Positions 19,804-38,573 of a DNA stretch of 64,000 nucleotides are shown piece by piece; the stretch's first letter is position 1, and every line of letters begins with the position of its first letter. A program made the translations under genes and the position numbers. Source of the stretch: Closterium sp. Naga37s-1 (Eukaryota > Streptophyta > Zygnematophyceae > Desmidiales > Closteriaceae); the NCBI GenBank assembly GCA_947471745.1, contig CANJKZ010000117.1, forward strand, positions 727,001 to 791,000, given 5' to 3'. The notes below the pieces were generated by a model. That model saw nothing but the letters and a program-made list of their open reading frames with translations, did not search any database and had not been told where the DNA came from.

Positions 19804-22608
19804 CTACCACGGTGTATCAATCTTCAAGAAAGGCCTGACATGCGTAACTGCAAACGATACGAACGACCTACCAGGCATCTCAAAACGTATAGGAAGACCC
19901 CCATTGTCAACCTGTGCAAAGTCTTCAGAATACGACGTTCTCCACGATAGCACCTTCGACTTGCCTCCTACATTCTTTTGAAACCACCAACTAATGCCAA
20001 CACTTACCGTCCTCGGTGTCGCCTTCTGGTTCACCACAAACACGCTTATCATCCTCTTCTTCGGGGTGTAGAAAGCCGAAATCCCGAAATTACACCTCCC
20101 CTTGCTGAGGATCAGCTTCCGGCTGCCTCTAGGAGCAAGGCTCGTAAAATGCTTCAATATCCAAAACTTTTTGGAGACCGTAGGCGGAGTGTACACTGTA
20201 GACGCATCCGGAGTCTTCGACCAATCAATATTGATCAGCCCCCAAGTTGAAGAAGGGTCCATCGCTTGCCAGTACACCCATCCGGAAGCTTCTAAAATGT
20301 TTATCGACGCAATGATCGATCGCGCCATGTACAGTGCCACATCCATGTCATCCCCATCCCGACTCAAAGGCCCCCATTCCGAAACCCAAACCGGTTTCGT
20401 TGTCGCCTTCGCCGCCACTTTCATGTCGCGAAAGTTTTGGGCCGTCCACTGGACGGGATCCGCCCCGTTTTTCGCCAAGCTCATGTAACCGTGCACGTTG
20501 TAACGGTATATAAACCCGTTCAGATTCCCGACGTTTTCCGGAGTCCTCTCGACAAAGCTATCCACAGAAGCAAGCTTCGTTTTAAGCTTCTTCCTTTGCA
20601 GAGCAGCCTGAGTCTTCTGTAGAACGCGCCTCATTTGGTCTACACCAATGTTGCACCCCTCCTGTCCTCCCCCCTTCTTCCACCATCCCTCCAACGCTTC
20701 GTTAAACGGCTCCAAAGTCTGAAACACCAGTCCCTTTCCCCAACTTTTATCCGTCGCGAATTTCCGCACCACGTCAGTGAGAAATTCCGCAAACGCTGTT
20801 TCGTATTCCGTCTTTAAATTACCCTGCCCGTATGTGGCTGCCCCGGCAACATCCCCAGAAACCGTCATCCACCATGGGGGGCTGTTGGAAAAGGCTTCAA
20901 ACGTGTCTGCCCCCCGTGCTCGGGCAGCGAACAAAACTTTCCGCTGCCTGTCGTCTGCTGCCCAGTTATAGCCCGAATTCTCCGTAGCCTTAAAGCCCGG
21001 CATGCCCCGCCATTTAAGTCCATCGGTTTGAAACTGGGGGCTGTTAGTGGCGTTATAGCCGCCTCCTATGTTGTAGCGAACTATGTTGAGGTTTAGACCC
21101 GAGGGGGAGAATAGGAGGTCCATTAAAGGGTTGAAATGGTTGTCTGGGAAGCCTCCCACGAAGTTTCCTAGCCTGGGAGGGAGGGAAAGTGGGATGGGGT
21201 GGGAAACAGGGGTGGATCGGTGCGATATTGTTGAGAAGTGAGATCGGTGCTATGGTCATCAAGCAGTGAAATTGATGGTTTGAGGGATTGAGAAGTGAGA
21301 ATGGAGCACTGACAGATAATATGCGAACGGAAGGTCAGAAGCAGTGGGGAGCGGCTTACCAGCAGAGGGACGTGCCCCAGCCCTGCCACTTGTTCCGCCA
21401 CCGCGGGTTCAGAGTCACTGACGCGGGGCCTGGGGTAGGGGTGGGGGGAGAGTGGGGGAAGAGTGGGAGGAGAGTGCGGAGAAGTCGGGAAGAGAGGGGC
21501 GGGCATAACAGCAGACGGAGGTGCCACAGCCCTGCCACTTGTTCCGCCACCGCGGGTTCAGAGTCACTGACGCGGGGCCTGGCGGAGGGGGGAAGGGTTG
21601 GAGGAGAGTGGGGTAAAGTTCGGGAAGAGGAGGGCGGGCATTCCAGCAGACGGAAGTGCCACAGCCCTGCCACTTGTTCCGCCACCGCGGGTTTAGAGTC
21701 ACTGACGCGGGGCCTGGGAGAGAGAAGAGTGTGGGGGGAGGGTGGGGGAAGGGTGCGAGGAATGTTGGGGGAGGGTGGGGGGAAGAGCAGAGGGGGAAAC
21801 ACTCAGACTACTCTGACGCGGAGCTTGCGAGCGCGGAAGGGATAAGAGAGGTAGAGGTAGGGGGAGTGGGGGAGAGCAGAGACATATTTACGCACACCGG
21901 GAGGAGGGAGGGGGAGAGGTGGGGGGAGGGGGTTAGACGGAGGCACGAGGCAGGAAGCAAGAAACAATCAAGCCACTTTGCTCTGGCACCGCGGGTTCAG
22001 CGGGGAGCCTGGGACGACGAAGAAGAGGTGAAAAAGAGGCGAGGGAGACGAGAGAGGGGAGAGAGGGGATAGAGGCTACAAGGCAAAGCAGACCGGAGCA
22101 CGCAAATTGGACCACAAGGGCGAGAGTCTTTGGAGCTGAAAAAGAAGTGTAGTACCGTACCTTGTCCGGTGCATATATCGAAGAGCTCAGTAGCGGGAGT
22201 CAGGTTCGGTGTGGAACCCGCTAGAGGCCGGCTCGAGCCGTTGCCGCTAGATGCGACTCGCACGCTGGCGAGCGGCGTGGTCTGCGACGCGGTGTGCGAC
22301 GACACTTGCGACGCGGCTGTTCGCGAAGGCTTTTCGTTACAAGGGAACGGCACGGGGTGCGGCGACAAATCTTGGCGAAAACAGATGGGGGGTCCAACGG
22401 GATCCCCTGATGTTCCTGAAACGACCGGTAGTGTAATATTAACGGAGTAGTCTATACCGGGAATATCTGGAACTATCTCGTCATCGGGAGACGGGGCTGG
22501 GGCGTTTGCGGGGACTTCAGCAGCGGAAGACGCTGCGGAGAAGACGGAGAGCAGGAGGAAAATAAGATAGAGTCTGCGAGAGAGTGAGCGGAGGTGCCGG
22601 GGCGCCAT
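19804..22608 (-). CDS. GH30 endo-beta-1,6-galactanase-like protein, copy 1
   Basis: Predicted secreted hydrolase acting on beta-1,6-galactan such as arabinogalactan-protein side chains. Three exons: E1 22161-22608 (149 codons plus 1 nt), E2 21360-21429 (70 bp), E3 19804-21172 (455 aa to stop). Phases 1/1 and 2/2 match, total about 628 aa. E1 begins with a signal peptide (RRLYLIFLLLSVFSAASSA) and a Ser/Pro-rich region. E2 and E3 join as WGTSLCW-LGNFVGGFPDN, typical of the family. The acid/base Glu is in LEPFNEALEGWW (about residue 331) and the nucleophile Glu in PVWVSEWG (about residue 438). The C-terminal beta-domain reads through to SFVSFAVTHVRP. The specific substrate is inferred from family resemblance. 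Confidence 0.85.
21360..22015 (-). repeat. GH30 exon 2 and relic copies
   Basis: The functional-looking exon is 21360-21429, followed on the minus strand by GTAAGC. Two further 70-bp copies at 21509-21578 and 21644-21713 encode NPRWRNKWQGCGTSVCW and keep AG acceptors, but the donor position reads TTATGC or GAATGC, so they lack GT. A fourth, decayed copy lies near 21987-22015. The purine-rich spacers are GGGGAGAGTGGG-like. The same arrangement occurs in units 2 and 3. Confidence 0.8.
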
Positions 22609-23975
22609 CGTGGCGCAACGCTGCTACTAGCAGACTGCTATCTATAAACGCCTAGTCGAACATGTTGGAAGAACTTTGACAATTATTTGGATAATGCCTA
22701 TGGCGCAACGCTGTTAGACCGTCCAGCTTCAGTGACGAACGCTGTTTGCTCCCTCTTCCACGATCAGTGACGAATTCTGTCAGTGATGGACTCCGTCAGA
22801 CATGTCAACTATCAGTCGCCTAAACCGTCCGTCATCCAATCCGCCCGTCACCAACCTGAAGCTGGCGCGTACTTTGAAATAATCGAGGCCGTGAGTTTAT
22901 GAACTTATACGTATATCTACTTTCTTGTCTGCATATTAAATACTTGGTAAGCAACGACGTTGAAGAGATTAATTGCTTCTGTGCTCACTAGCAAGCGACC
23001 GCTTCTAAGAAGCACGTGAAGAAGCAACTATGAAGCATTTATAAATACAGCACCTATGATGAGGCGGGACCAAGAAAGTGGGTGGCCATGACTGCAGCAC
23101 ATATTTAGAAAGGACGGAAGGTACAATAGGGTCAACATGACGGCGAGGCGCTATCAATGAATCGAGGCGTGTGTCCTGGAATGGAGGAAGAAATGTGGGA
23201 AACCAAAATGGTACGGCGCTGAGAGGGGGTTGATTTGGCACGGCAGCCATGAATCCGTGGAGTGCGCTCAGTGGAGTTTACTTGAAAATGGCGACCTGTC
23301 AAAAGGGAGAAGAGAATTTGACTGCCTGATCACACTGGCCTGTAAGCGCACAGCTAAGTGATGCCGAACCGTGAATTTCATGCCTTGTGCCCGAGTTTCG
23401 AGAAGTCGAAGGCGAAAGACCTCTGTACGCCTCCATAAGTTTTGCACAAGTTTTAAGACTAGAAATTGAACTGTATGGATCGTGGAATGTTTCACATGTC
23501 TGGAACGCAACCCAGAGGTAGCGACAAGCAGGCATGGTTCGCAACGGCTAGTTCCGCAAGTTTAGGCCGTCGGGCAGAAGTGCCAACCTGTAAAAGCGAA
23601 AAAGCCGTCGATTGTCAATATCGTCACAGATCGAACGCTTGAATCAAGTTTAGGGCTGCTGGAAACTCTGTGCTTTTGTTTGAAACGGGGGAACCGACAT
23701 GCCAAGCCAAAGAAATTTGTCGGTGAAAACCTCACTCACCGGACCGTGAAACGTGACGAACTCGATATAGCTGGTTCACTTAGTCAATACAGTTTCTTAC
23801 GAGTTCCGATCAGTAAATGTCAACTAGTGAATACTGATAAAACAAATATACTCACATTCTTCATACACTTTCACAGATTGAGAAGACGTAATTTCCATAG
23901 GGGGATCTTTGTTTGATAAGTAAATCAAAGACACTAGATAATCTGTACATAAAGTCGAATATCCACGGACATTCG
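22609..23975. other. intergenic stretch between GH30 5' end and desaturase exon 5
   Basis: No gene is recognised. It should include the GH30 promoter. The phrase TGGCGCAACGCTG occurs twice upstream of the ATG (near 22612 and 22701), followed by CAGTGACGAA-like repeats. Short frames at 23005-23916 show no family features. Same content at 35792-37158 and 48972-50338. Confidence 0.45.
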
Positions 23976-25096
23976 TTACACAAGCTTCACCTCCCTGTTG
24001 AAAACCCAGCTGAACTTGCCAGTCTGTGGGCCGCCCTTCTTCACCTTATCCGCCGCCCGCTCCGCCAACCTCCTGATCCTGGGCGGCAGCTTGCAGACGA
24101 ACTCCTGCGCACGTGCCGCTTCCGGAGACAGTCCCTCCATCTTCTCTACATCCCACACCGCTATAAGGTGCTCCATTATATCAGCGTAGTCTCCGGCAGT
24201 GTACACCCCCGTGCGCTGTGCTACAGCGGAGAAATCGTCGAAAAGTTCTGGGTTCTCCCCATCGTACATGAGGTGAGCTGGCATGACGATCTGAAAAAAA
24301 AAAAAAGGATCGAGGCGGAGTGAAAGGGGGAGGCGGACACACAAAGAAAGCAAAAACAGAACAGCATACAAGTCAACGAGTTAATGTGAGCTTGCATGAA
24401 GAAAATGTAGTGGTAGTCGATGCACAAGGGAAAGAAGGGTAATCGGAGCAGATGGGAGAGAAGGGAAGTGGCAGCAGATGTGAGAGAAGGGAAATGGGAG
24501 CATACGGGAGGGAAGGGAAATGGGCACATACGGGAGAGAAGGGAATTAGGCGCACATGGGAGGTAAGGGAAGTGGGAGCATATGGGAGAGAAGGAAAATG
24601 GGAGCATATGGGAAAGGAGGGAAATGGCACATACGGGAGAGAAGGGGAATGGGCACATATGGGAGCGAAGGGAAATGGGAGCATATGGGAGAGAAGGGAA
24701 ACCGGAGCATATGGGAAAGAAGGGATATGGGAGCATATGGGAGAGCAGGGAAACGCATAAGGGAAAGAAGGGAAATGGGAGCTTATGGGAGAGAAGGGAC
24801 AAGGAAGCATATGTTGATTTGGCATGACTTTTGAAGTGCACCTGTTTCCTCATCATGTCTTCAAACGCCAGCATCGCCCCGGACGGATCGAGCTCATACA
24901 ACCGTGACACGATCGCACAGTACGCCTTCTCGTGCCTCTTCTCATCCGCGGCTATCATGCCACATATCACGGCCAGCCGGTCATCTCCAAACTCCTTGGC
25001 GTGGCGCGCCGTGTTGCCGTGGGAAATGAAGGTCGCCCGCTCCTGGAAGGACGTGTAGACGAAGCCAAGGTACGGGTTGTTCTCCGTCTTGGGGTC
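23976..25096 (-). pseudogene. 5'-truncated acyl-ACP desaturase, exons 4-5 (unit 1)
   Basis: Exon 4 (24842-25096, 85 codons) encodes [20 protein letters not shown]... with the diiron motifs FQERATF and DEKRHE. Exon 5 (23976-24290) encodes [17 protein letters not shown]... to [12 protein letters not shown] and a stop. Exons 1-3, with the transit peptide, TEEALPTY and EENRH, are absent, because the unit boundary cuts the intron upstream of exon 4. Reading upstream on the minus strand one enters lipase exons of unit 2, so these exons could be the 3' part of a lipase-desaturase fusion transcript. A degraded extra piece of exon 4 lies near 25140-25190. Confidence 0.85.
24440..24815. repeat. minisatellite in desaturase intron 4
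   Basis: About sixteen imperfect copies of a 22-26-bp unit like GGGAGCATATGGGAGAGAAG lie between desaturase exons 4 and 5. It recurs in units 2 (about 37623-37998) and 3 (about 50803-51178). Apparent proteins on both strands ([10 protein letters not shown] or [10 protein letters not shown] types) are repeat translations. Confidence 0.9.
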
Positions 25097-25345
25097 CTGT
25101 TATGGGATTGAACGCACAAGGCAGTAGGAAATGGGAGATGGGAGTTGAAGGTTGCTCGCTCCTGGAATGATGTGTGTAGAAAGCTTCATAGTAGAAGAGC
25201 AGCAAATCCGAAATTTAACCAACAATTAAAAGTAATTAGAGAAACGAAACTGGACTTTTCTTCCTGGGAAGGACTTTTCTTCCTGAAACGAAATAATTTC
25301 AATCAAAGCATAACTTCGAAATGTGCTTGTAAGGCTCCGCTTTAG

Positions 25346-25387
<42 letters not shown>

Positions 25388-25547
25388 CTGAGTTCTACTA
25401 ATCATAAAAAAAAAAAAAAACAGTTTCGTTCCTCTAGTTGCTTCAAGAGTTTTCTAAACTTCGGATTCGCTGCTCTTACACATATCCACACTCTCCACCC
25501 CATTTCCTCGCCCTCACTCGTAACTCACCATCCCCGAGCCAATCAGG

Positions 25548-26150
25548 TCTAAGTTGGTCATTTACGTTTACGTGTACGTCCTTTACGTTTACGTTTACGT
25601 ACGTTTACGCAGGTGACAGATTTTGCTAAAATGTACGGGCAGCCAAAAAGTTTTTTTGGGCTGGCCGAAGGCGTCAGAATTTACTTATCACCCTATGTGA
25701 TTGGTAAATTCCAATATGTAATGTACATATTGTTAACAGCTATAGCCGATGCGGAAGCGTTTAACAAGTCACTACAAGCTGAAGCTTAGCAACACTTAAC
25801 TTCCCTTAAGGCCCTCCGGAGTGACAACTTGTCACCTCCTAGCCAAGGGCCAAAAAAAAAACATATAAGGGAGTAGTTATGCTTAGCTTGCTTGCAGGGT
25901 GAGAGATCTGGTCGAGCAGCGTTTCGGCAGCACCATGTGAGCGTTTCTACTCTCGTTAATACGTAGTAGTAGAATTCCAGAGTCAAAGGATAACAACATT
26001 GATTCAAGCAAGTACAAGCATGCATTTTATATTAACTCCTAAGCACACAGAAGGAAGGCACACAAAACAGTTATTTAACTGTCGTCCAAGTCTTCGCCTT
26101 GTTGTCCTTGAAAAACGGTTGTAAAACTGCTCTTGAAAATAACTGTATTC
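25548..26150. mobile_element. truncated TIR element, left part (unit 1)
   Basis: The first 603 bp of the element that is complete at 51916-53851, starting with the 19-bp TIR TCTAAGTTGGTCATTTACG and TTTACGT-type subterminal repeats. It is cut at the AAGCTG junction at 26151. An oligo-T tract at about 25353-25388, just left of the element, varies in length between units. Confidence 0.85.
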
Positions 26151-26168
26151 AAGCTGAACTGGATGAAC

Positions 26169-31503
<5,335 letters not shown>

Positions 31504-32986
31504 GCAGCCGTGATGCGGAGTGATTGTACTAGGATGATACTGTCCAGCGTGAAACTGCCGGCCGAACGAGGTATGGCCGCTAGTGAACGTGACGCAGACA
31601 ACCGTGACACTGGCGAACGTGACTTACAAACGTGACACTGCCGAACGGACACTAACGAACGCGACACAACGTGTCACTGTGAGGAGGAGCCCATCACGAC
31701 AACTTGTGTAGGCACGGGAAGGCGCAACGACGGGAGCAGGAAAGGAATGTGTTAAAGCTCAAGGCCCAAATTGCAGAGCGCCCGGGACAAGCTTACTAAA
31801 GTTGATCGGAGTGCTTTCTGAGTGTTGTTTTGGTTGCGAATTGTGGTTACGAGAAGTGCGATGCAATTTGATTGGCCATCAATTTTTGGACGAATCGGAA
31901 AGCAGGAAACACCAAGAATATTGCGAGTACAATTTGGGACTCGAGAACCAAAACCGAGTTGCTTCCTGGGGTTTGCTGAGGCAGCGTTGTATAGAAGCTA
32001 CAGCGAGCAAGCAGCAACCATGGCTACCAGAAACTAAACTGAGTAACCGAGCAGGAAGCTGTCGGGCAACGTGCGGGAAGATGATACGACGGGACGCGAA
32101 GATAAAGCAGGAGATTCCTCCTGGCCTCACACACTTGCCTGACAGTCTTACGAAGCGCAAGAGTGACGCACTAAGGTGTGAAGAGGCATCATCAGCAACC
32201 TAAGCGCATAAGCGACACGTGTTATGGTTGAAAATACTTGCATCGGCATTTCTTAGCGTACACAGGTGAAGACTCCGTGCGTCATCCGTCTGGTGTATGC
32301 GGGTGTGTGGAGGTTTTCAGAGGTTTTAAGAGGTTTTCACAATTGTACAGAGCGATATACATGTACAGACAACCCTCTGAAACACGAATTTTGAATAATG
32401 AAATCCAGTGATCCGGCCGAGTGATTCATGGTGGTGACAAAGAGAGAAACCAAGCAAAACCGAGGGAAGGGTGAAATGAAAACTCCTCCACACACACACC
32501 TGACACACACACACACCTGGCGCACACCCACCCGACATATGCCATCGCAGTGTGGGGGCAATGCTGACGCTCGTACAGTGATGGCTGACGTGTCGGGCCC
32601 CGCCTCTGACCAGGACGGAGATGTGTGTGGTCGGGGATTCGGGGGGGGCTGTGACAAAAGGTTGAAGCCTTCGCTTAGAGCACACACATTTGGCGCTCGA
32701 AATTTTCCATTTCGTGCTTCGCCACCATCGTGAAGCACAAATCGAGAGCATCGCGATTCCGTTGTAGTGCCTTGAGCCGTATATCTACACTCACCTGAAC
32801 ATTTACCGTGTGATTCAATGCCGAACATAAAGTGTCCCTACCTAGGTATTCTTCAATAAGGTGTTCTACAACCGAAGTCGTGAACTAGCAAAACGAGGGA
32901 ACTGGAAACTGAATAAGATGTACCTGGGATGTACATATAGTTAAATAACTGACATACCATACAAATATTCTAAATTACTAGGATAT

Positions 32987-35791
32987 CTACCACGGTGTAT
33001 CAATCTTCAAGAAAGGCCTGACATGCGTAACTGCAAACGATACGAACGACCTACCAGGCATCTCAAAACGTATAGGAAGACCCCCATTGTCAACCTGTGC
33101 AAAGTCTTCAGAATACGACGTTCTCCACGATAGCACCTTCGACTTGCCTCCTACATTCTTTTGAAACCACCAACTAATGCCAACACTTACCGTCCTCGGT
33201 GTCGCCTTCTGGTTCACCACAAACACGCTTATCATCCTCTTCTTCGGGGTGTAGAAAGCCGAAATCCCGAAATTACACCTCCCCTTGCTGAGGATCAGCT
33301 TCCGGCTGCCTCTAGGAGCAAGGCTCGTAAAATGCTTCAATATCCAAAACTTTTTGGAGACCGTAGGCGGAGTGTACACTGTAGACGCATCCGGAGTCTT
33401 CGACCAATCAATATTGATCAGCCCCCAAGTTGAAGAAGGGTCCATCGCTTGCCAGTACACCCATCCGGAAGCTTCTAAAATGTTTATCGACGCAATGATC
33501 GATCGCGCCATGTACAGTGCCACATCCATGTCATCCCCATCCCGACTCAAAGGCCCCCATTCCGAAACCCAAACCGGTTTCGTTGTCGCCTTCGCCGCCA
33601 CTTTCATGTCGCGAAAGTTTTGGGCCGTCCACTGGACGGGATCCGCCCCGTTTTTCGCCAAGCTCATGTAACCGTGCACGTTGTAACGGTATATAAACCC
33701 GTTCAGATTCCCGACGTTTTCCGGAGTCCTCTCGACAAAGCTATCCACAGAAGCAAGCTTCGTTTTAAGCTTCTTCCTTTGCAGAGCAGCCTGAGTCTTC
33801 TGTAGAACGCGCCTCATTTGGTCTACACCAATGTTGCACCCCTCCTGTCCTCCCCCCTTCTTCCACCATCCCTCCAACGCTTCGTTAAACGGCTCCAAAG
33901 TCTGAAACACCAGTCCCTTTCCCCAACTTTTATCCGTCGCGAATTTCCGCACCACGTCAGTGAGAAATTCCGCAAACGCTGTTTCGTATTCCGTCTTTAA
34001 ATTACCCTGCCCGTATGTGGCTGCCCCGGCAACATCCCCAGAAACCGTCATCCACCATGGGGGGCTGTTGGAAAAGGCTTCAAACGTGTCTGCCCCCCGT
34101 GCTCGGGCAGCGAACAAAACTTTCCGCTGCCTGTCGTCTGCTGCCCAGTTATAGCCCGAATTCTCCGTAGCCTTAAAGCCCGGCATGCCCCGCCATTTAA
34201 GTCCATCGGTTTGAAACTGGGGGCTGTTAGTGGCGTTATAGCCGCCTCCTATGTTGTAGCGAACTATGTTGAGGTTTAGACCCGAGGGGGAGAATAGGAG
34301 GTCCATTAAAGGGTTGAAATGGTTGTCTGGGAAGCCTCCCACGAAGTTTCCTAGCCTGGGAGGGAGGGAAAGTGGGATGGGGTGGGAAACAGGGGTGGAT
34401 CGGTGCGATATTGTTGAGAAGTGAGATCGGTGCTATGGTCATCAAGCAGTGAAATTGATGGTTTGAGGGATTGAGAAGTGAGAATGGAGCACTGACAGAT
34501 AATATGCGAACGGAAGGTCAGAAGCAGTGGGGAGCGGCTTACCAGCAGAGGGACGTGCCCCAGCCCTGCCACTTGTTCCGCCACCGCGGGTTCAGAGTCA
34601 CTGACGCGGGGCCTGGGGTAGGGGTGGGGGGAGAGTGGGGGAAGAGTGGGAGGAGAGTGCGGAGAAGTCGGGAAGAGAGGGGCGGGCATAACAGCAGACG
34701 GAGGTGCCACAGCCCTGCCACTTGTTCCGCCACCGCGGGTTCAGAGTCACTGACGCGGGGCCTGGCGGAGGGGGGAAGGGTTGGAGGAGAGTGGGGTAAA
34801 GTTCGGGAAGAGGAGGGCGGGCATTCCAGCAGACGGAAGTGCCACAGCCCTGCCACTTGTTCCGCCACCGCGGGTTTAGAGTCACTGACGCGGGGCCTGG
34901 GAGAGAGAAGAGTGTGGGGGGAGGGTGGGGGAAGGGTGCGAGGAATGTTGGGGGAGGGTGGGGGGAAGAGCAGAGGGGGAAACACTCAGACTACTCTGAC
35001 GCGGAGCTTGCGAGCGCGGAAGGGATAAGAGAGGTAGAGGTAGGGGGAGTGGGGGAGAGCAGAGACATATTTACGCACACCGGGAGGAGGGAGGGGGAGA
35101 GGTGGGGGGAGGGGGTTAGACGGAGGCACGAGGCAGGAAGCAAGAAACAATCAAGCCACTTTGCTCTGGCACCGCGGGTTCAGCGGGGAGCCTGGGACGA
35201 CGAAGAAGAGGTGAAAAAGAGGCGAGGGAGACGAGAGAGGGGAGAGAGGGGATAGAGGCTACAAGGCAAAGCAGACCGGAGCACGCAAATTGGACCACAA
35301 GGGCGAGAGTCTTTGGAGCTGAAAAAGAAGTGTAGTACCGTACCTTGTCCGGTGCATATATCGAAGAGCTCAGTAGCGGGAGTCAGGTTCGGTGTGGAAC
35401 CCGCTAGAGGCCGGCTCGAGCCGTTGCCGCTAGATGCGACTCGCACGCTGGCGAGCGGCGTGGTCTGCGACGCGGTGTGCGACGACACTTGCGACGCGGC
35501 TGTTCGCGAAGGCTTTTCGTTACAAGGGAACGGCACGGGGTGCGGCGACAAATCTTGGCGAAAACAGATGGGGGGTCCAACGGGATCCCCTGATGTTCCT
35601 GAAACGACCGGTAGTGTAATATTAACGGAGTAGTCTATACCGGGAATATCTGGAACTATCTCGTCATCGGGAGACGGGGCTGGGGCGTTTGCGGGGACTT
35701 CAGCAGCGGAAGACGCTGCGGAGAAGACGGAGAGCAGGAGGAAAATAAGATAGAGTCTGCGAGAGAGTGAGCGGAGGTGCCGGGGCGCCAT
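32987..35791 (-). CDS. GH30 endo-beta-1,6-galactanase-like protein, copy 2
   Basis: Same gene as at 19804-22608, shifted by 13,183 bp: E1 35344-35791, E2 34543-34612, E3 32987-34355. I found no coding difference. Both catalytic Glu motifs (EPFNE and VSEWG), the signal peptide and all splice edges are kept. Promoter sequence upstream is also duplicated, so this copy should be expressed like copy 1 if the array is real. Confidence 0.85.
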
Positions 35792-37158
35792 CGTGGCGCA
35801 ACGCTGCTACTAGCAGACTGCTATCTATAAACGCCTAGTCGAACATGTTGGAAGAACTTTGACAATTATTTGGATAATGCCTATGGCGCAACGCTGTTAG
35901 ACCGTCCAGCTTCAGTGACGAACGCTGTTTGCTCCCTCTTCCACGATCAGTGACGAATTCTGTCAGTGATGGACTCCGTCAGACATGTCAACTATCAGTC
36001 GCCTAAACCGTCCGTCATCCAATCCGCCCGTCACCAACCTGAAGCTGGCGCGTACTTTGAAATAATCGAGGCCGTGAGTTTATGAACTTATACGTATATC
36101 TACTTTCTTGTCTGCATATTAAATACTTGGTAAGCAACGACGTTGAAGAGATTAATTGCTTCTGTGCTCACTAGCAAGCGACCGCTTCTAAGAAGCACGT
36201 GAAGAAGCAACTATGAAGCATTTATAAATACAGCACCTATGATGAGGCGGGACCAAGAAAGTGGGTGGCCATGACTGCAGCACATATTTAGAAAGGACGG
36301 AAGGTACAATAGGGTCAACATGACGGCGAGGCGCTATCAATGAATCGAGGCGTGTGTCCTGGAATGGAGGAAGAAATGTGGGAAACCAAAATGGTACGGC
36401 GCTGAGAGGGGGTTGATTTGGCACGGCAGCCATGAATCCGTGGAGTGCGCTCAGTGGAGTTTACTTGAAAATGGCGACCTGTCAAAAGGGAGAAGAGAAT
36501 TTGACTGCCTGATCACACTGGCCTGTAAGCGCACAGCTAAGTGATGCCGAACCGTGAATTTCATGCCTTGTGCCCGAGTTTCGAGAAGTCGAAGGCGAAA
36601 GACCTCTGTACGCCTCCATAAGTTTTGCACAAGTTTTAAGACTAGAAATTGAACTGTATGGATCGTGGAATGTTTCACATGTCTGGAACGCAACCCAGAG
36701 GTAGCGACAAGCAGGCATGGTTCGCAACGGCTAGTTCCGCAAGTTTAGGCCGTCGGGCAGAAGTGCCAACCTGTAAAAGCGAAAAAGCCGTCGATTGTCA
36801 ATATCGTCACAGATCGAACGCTTGAATCAAGTTTAGGGCTGCTGGAAACTCTGTGCTTTTGTTTGAAACGGGGGAACCGACATGCCAAGCCAAAGAAATT
36901 TGTCGGTGAAAACCTCACTCACCGGACCGTGAAACGTGACGAACTCGATATAGCTGGTTCACTTAGTCAATACAGTTTCTTACGAGTTCCGATCAGTAAA
37001 TGTCAACTAGTGAATACTGATAAAACAAATATACTCACATTCTTCATACACTTTCACAGATTGAGAAGACGTAATTTCCATAGGGGGATCTTTGTTTGAT
37101 AAGTAAATCAAAGACACTAGATAATCTGTACATAAAGTCGAATATCCACGGACATTCG

Positions 37159-38279
37159 TTACACAAGCTTCACCTCCTTGTTGAAAACCCAGCTGAACTT
37201 GCCAGTCTGTGGGCCGCCCTTCTTCACCTTATCCGCCGCCCGCTCCGCCAACCTCCTGATCCTGGGCGGCAGCTTGCAGACGAACTCCTGCGCACGTGCC
37301 GCTTCCGGAGACAGTCCCTCCATCTTCTCTACATCCCACACCGCTATAAGGTGCTCCATTATATCAGCGTAGTCTCCGGCAGTGTACACCCCCGTGCGCT
37401 GTGCTACAGCGGAGAAATCGTCGAAAAGTTCTGGGTTCTCCCCATCGTACATGAGGTGAGCTGGCATGACGATCTGAAAAAAAAAAAAAGGATCGAGGCG
37501 GAGTGAAAGGGGGAGGCGGACACACAAAGAAAGCAAAAACAGAACAGCATACAAGTCAACGAGTTAATGTGAGCTTGCATGAAGAAAATGTAGTGGTAGT
37601 CGATGCACAAGGGAAAGAAGGGTAATCGGAGCAGATGGGAGAGAAGGGAAGTGGCAGCAGATGTGAGAGAAGGGAAATGGGAGCATACGGGAGGGAAGGG
37701 AAATGGGCACATACGGGAGAGAAGGGAATTAGGCGCACATGGGAGGTAAGGGAAGTGGGAGCATATGGGAGAGAAGGAAAATGGGAGCATATGGGAAAGG
37801 AGGGAAATGGCACATACGGGAGAGAAGGGGAATGGGCACATATGGGAGCGAAGGGAAATGGGAGCATATGGGAGAGAAGGGAAACCGGAGCATATGGGAA
37901 AGAAGGGATATGGGAGCATATGGGAGAGCAGGGAAACGCATAAGGGAAAGAAGGGAAATGGGAGCTTATGGGAGAGAAGGGACAAGGAAGCATATGTTGA
38001 TTTGGCATGACTTTTGAAGTGCACCTGTTTCCTCATCATGTCTTCAAACGCCAGCATCGCCCCGGACGGATCGAGCTCATACAACCGTGACACGATCGCA
38101 CAGTACGCCTTCTCGTGCCTCTTCTCATCCGCGGCTATCATGCCACATATCACGGCCAGCCGGTCATCTCCAAACTCCTTGGCGTGGCGCGCCGTGTTGC
38201 CGTGGGAAATGAAGGTCGCCCGCTCCTGGAAGGACGTGTAGACGAAGCCAAGGTACGGGTTGTTCTCCGTCTTGGGGTC
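37159..38279 (-). pseudogene. 5'-truncated acyl-ACP desaturase, exons 4-5 (unit 2)
   Basis: Exon 4 is 38025-38279 and exon 5 is 37159-37473. It is as in unit 1 except for one Arg-to-Lys change four residues before Val at the C-terminus. Exons 1-3 are missing. Upstream on the minus strand are the truncated TIR element (38734-39336) and then lipase exons of unit 3. Confidence 0.85.
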
Positions 38280-38528
38280 CTGTTATGGGATTGAACGCAC
38301 AAGGCAGTAGGAAATGGGAGATGGGAGTTGAAGGTTGCTCGCTCCTGGAATGATGTGTGTAGAAAGCTTCATAGTAGAAGAGCAGCAAATCCGAAATTTA
38401 ACCAACAATTAAAAGTAATTAGAGAAACGAAACTGGACTTTTCTTCCTGGGAAGGACTTTTCTTCCTGAAACGAAATAATTTCAATCAAAGCATAACTTC
38501 GAAATGTGCTTGTAAGGCTCCGCTTTAG

Positions 38529-38573
<45 letters not shown>

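Noticed and set aside
19978-20971. Plus-strand frames across GH30 exon 3
   Set aside because: Antisense shadows of the long, well-supported GH30 frame with both catalytic Glu motifs.
24373-24970. Pro/Ser/His-rich membrane-like protein continuing desaturase exon 4
   Set aside because: It is read-through into intron 4, which is a 22-26-bp minisatellite. The GTGCAC donor after MMRKQ and the acceptor before IVMPAHL restore the family sequence.
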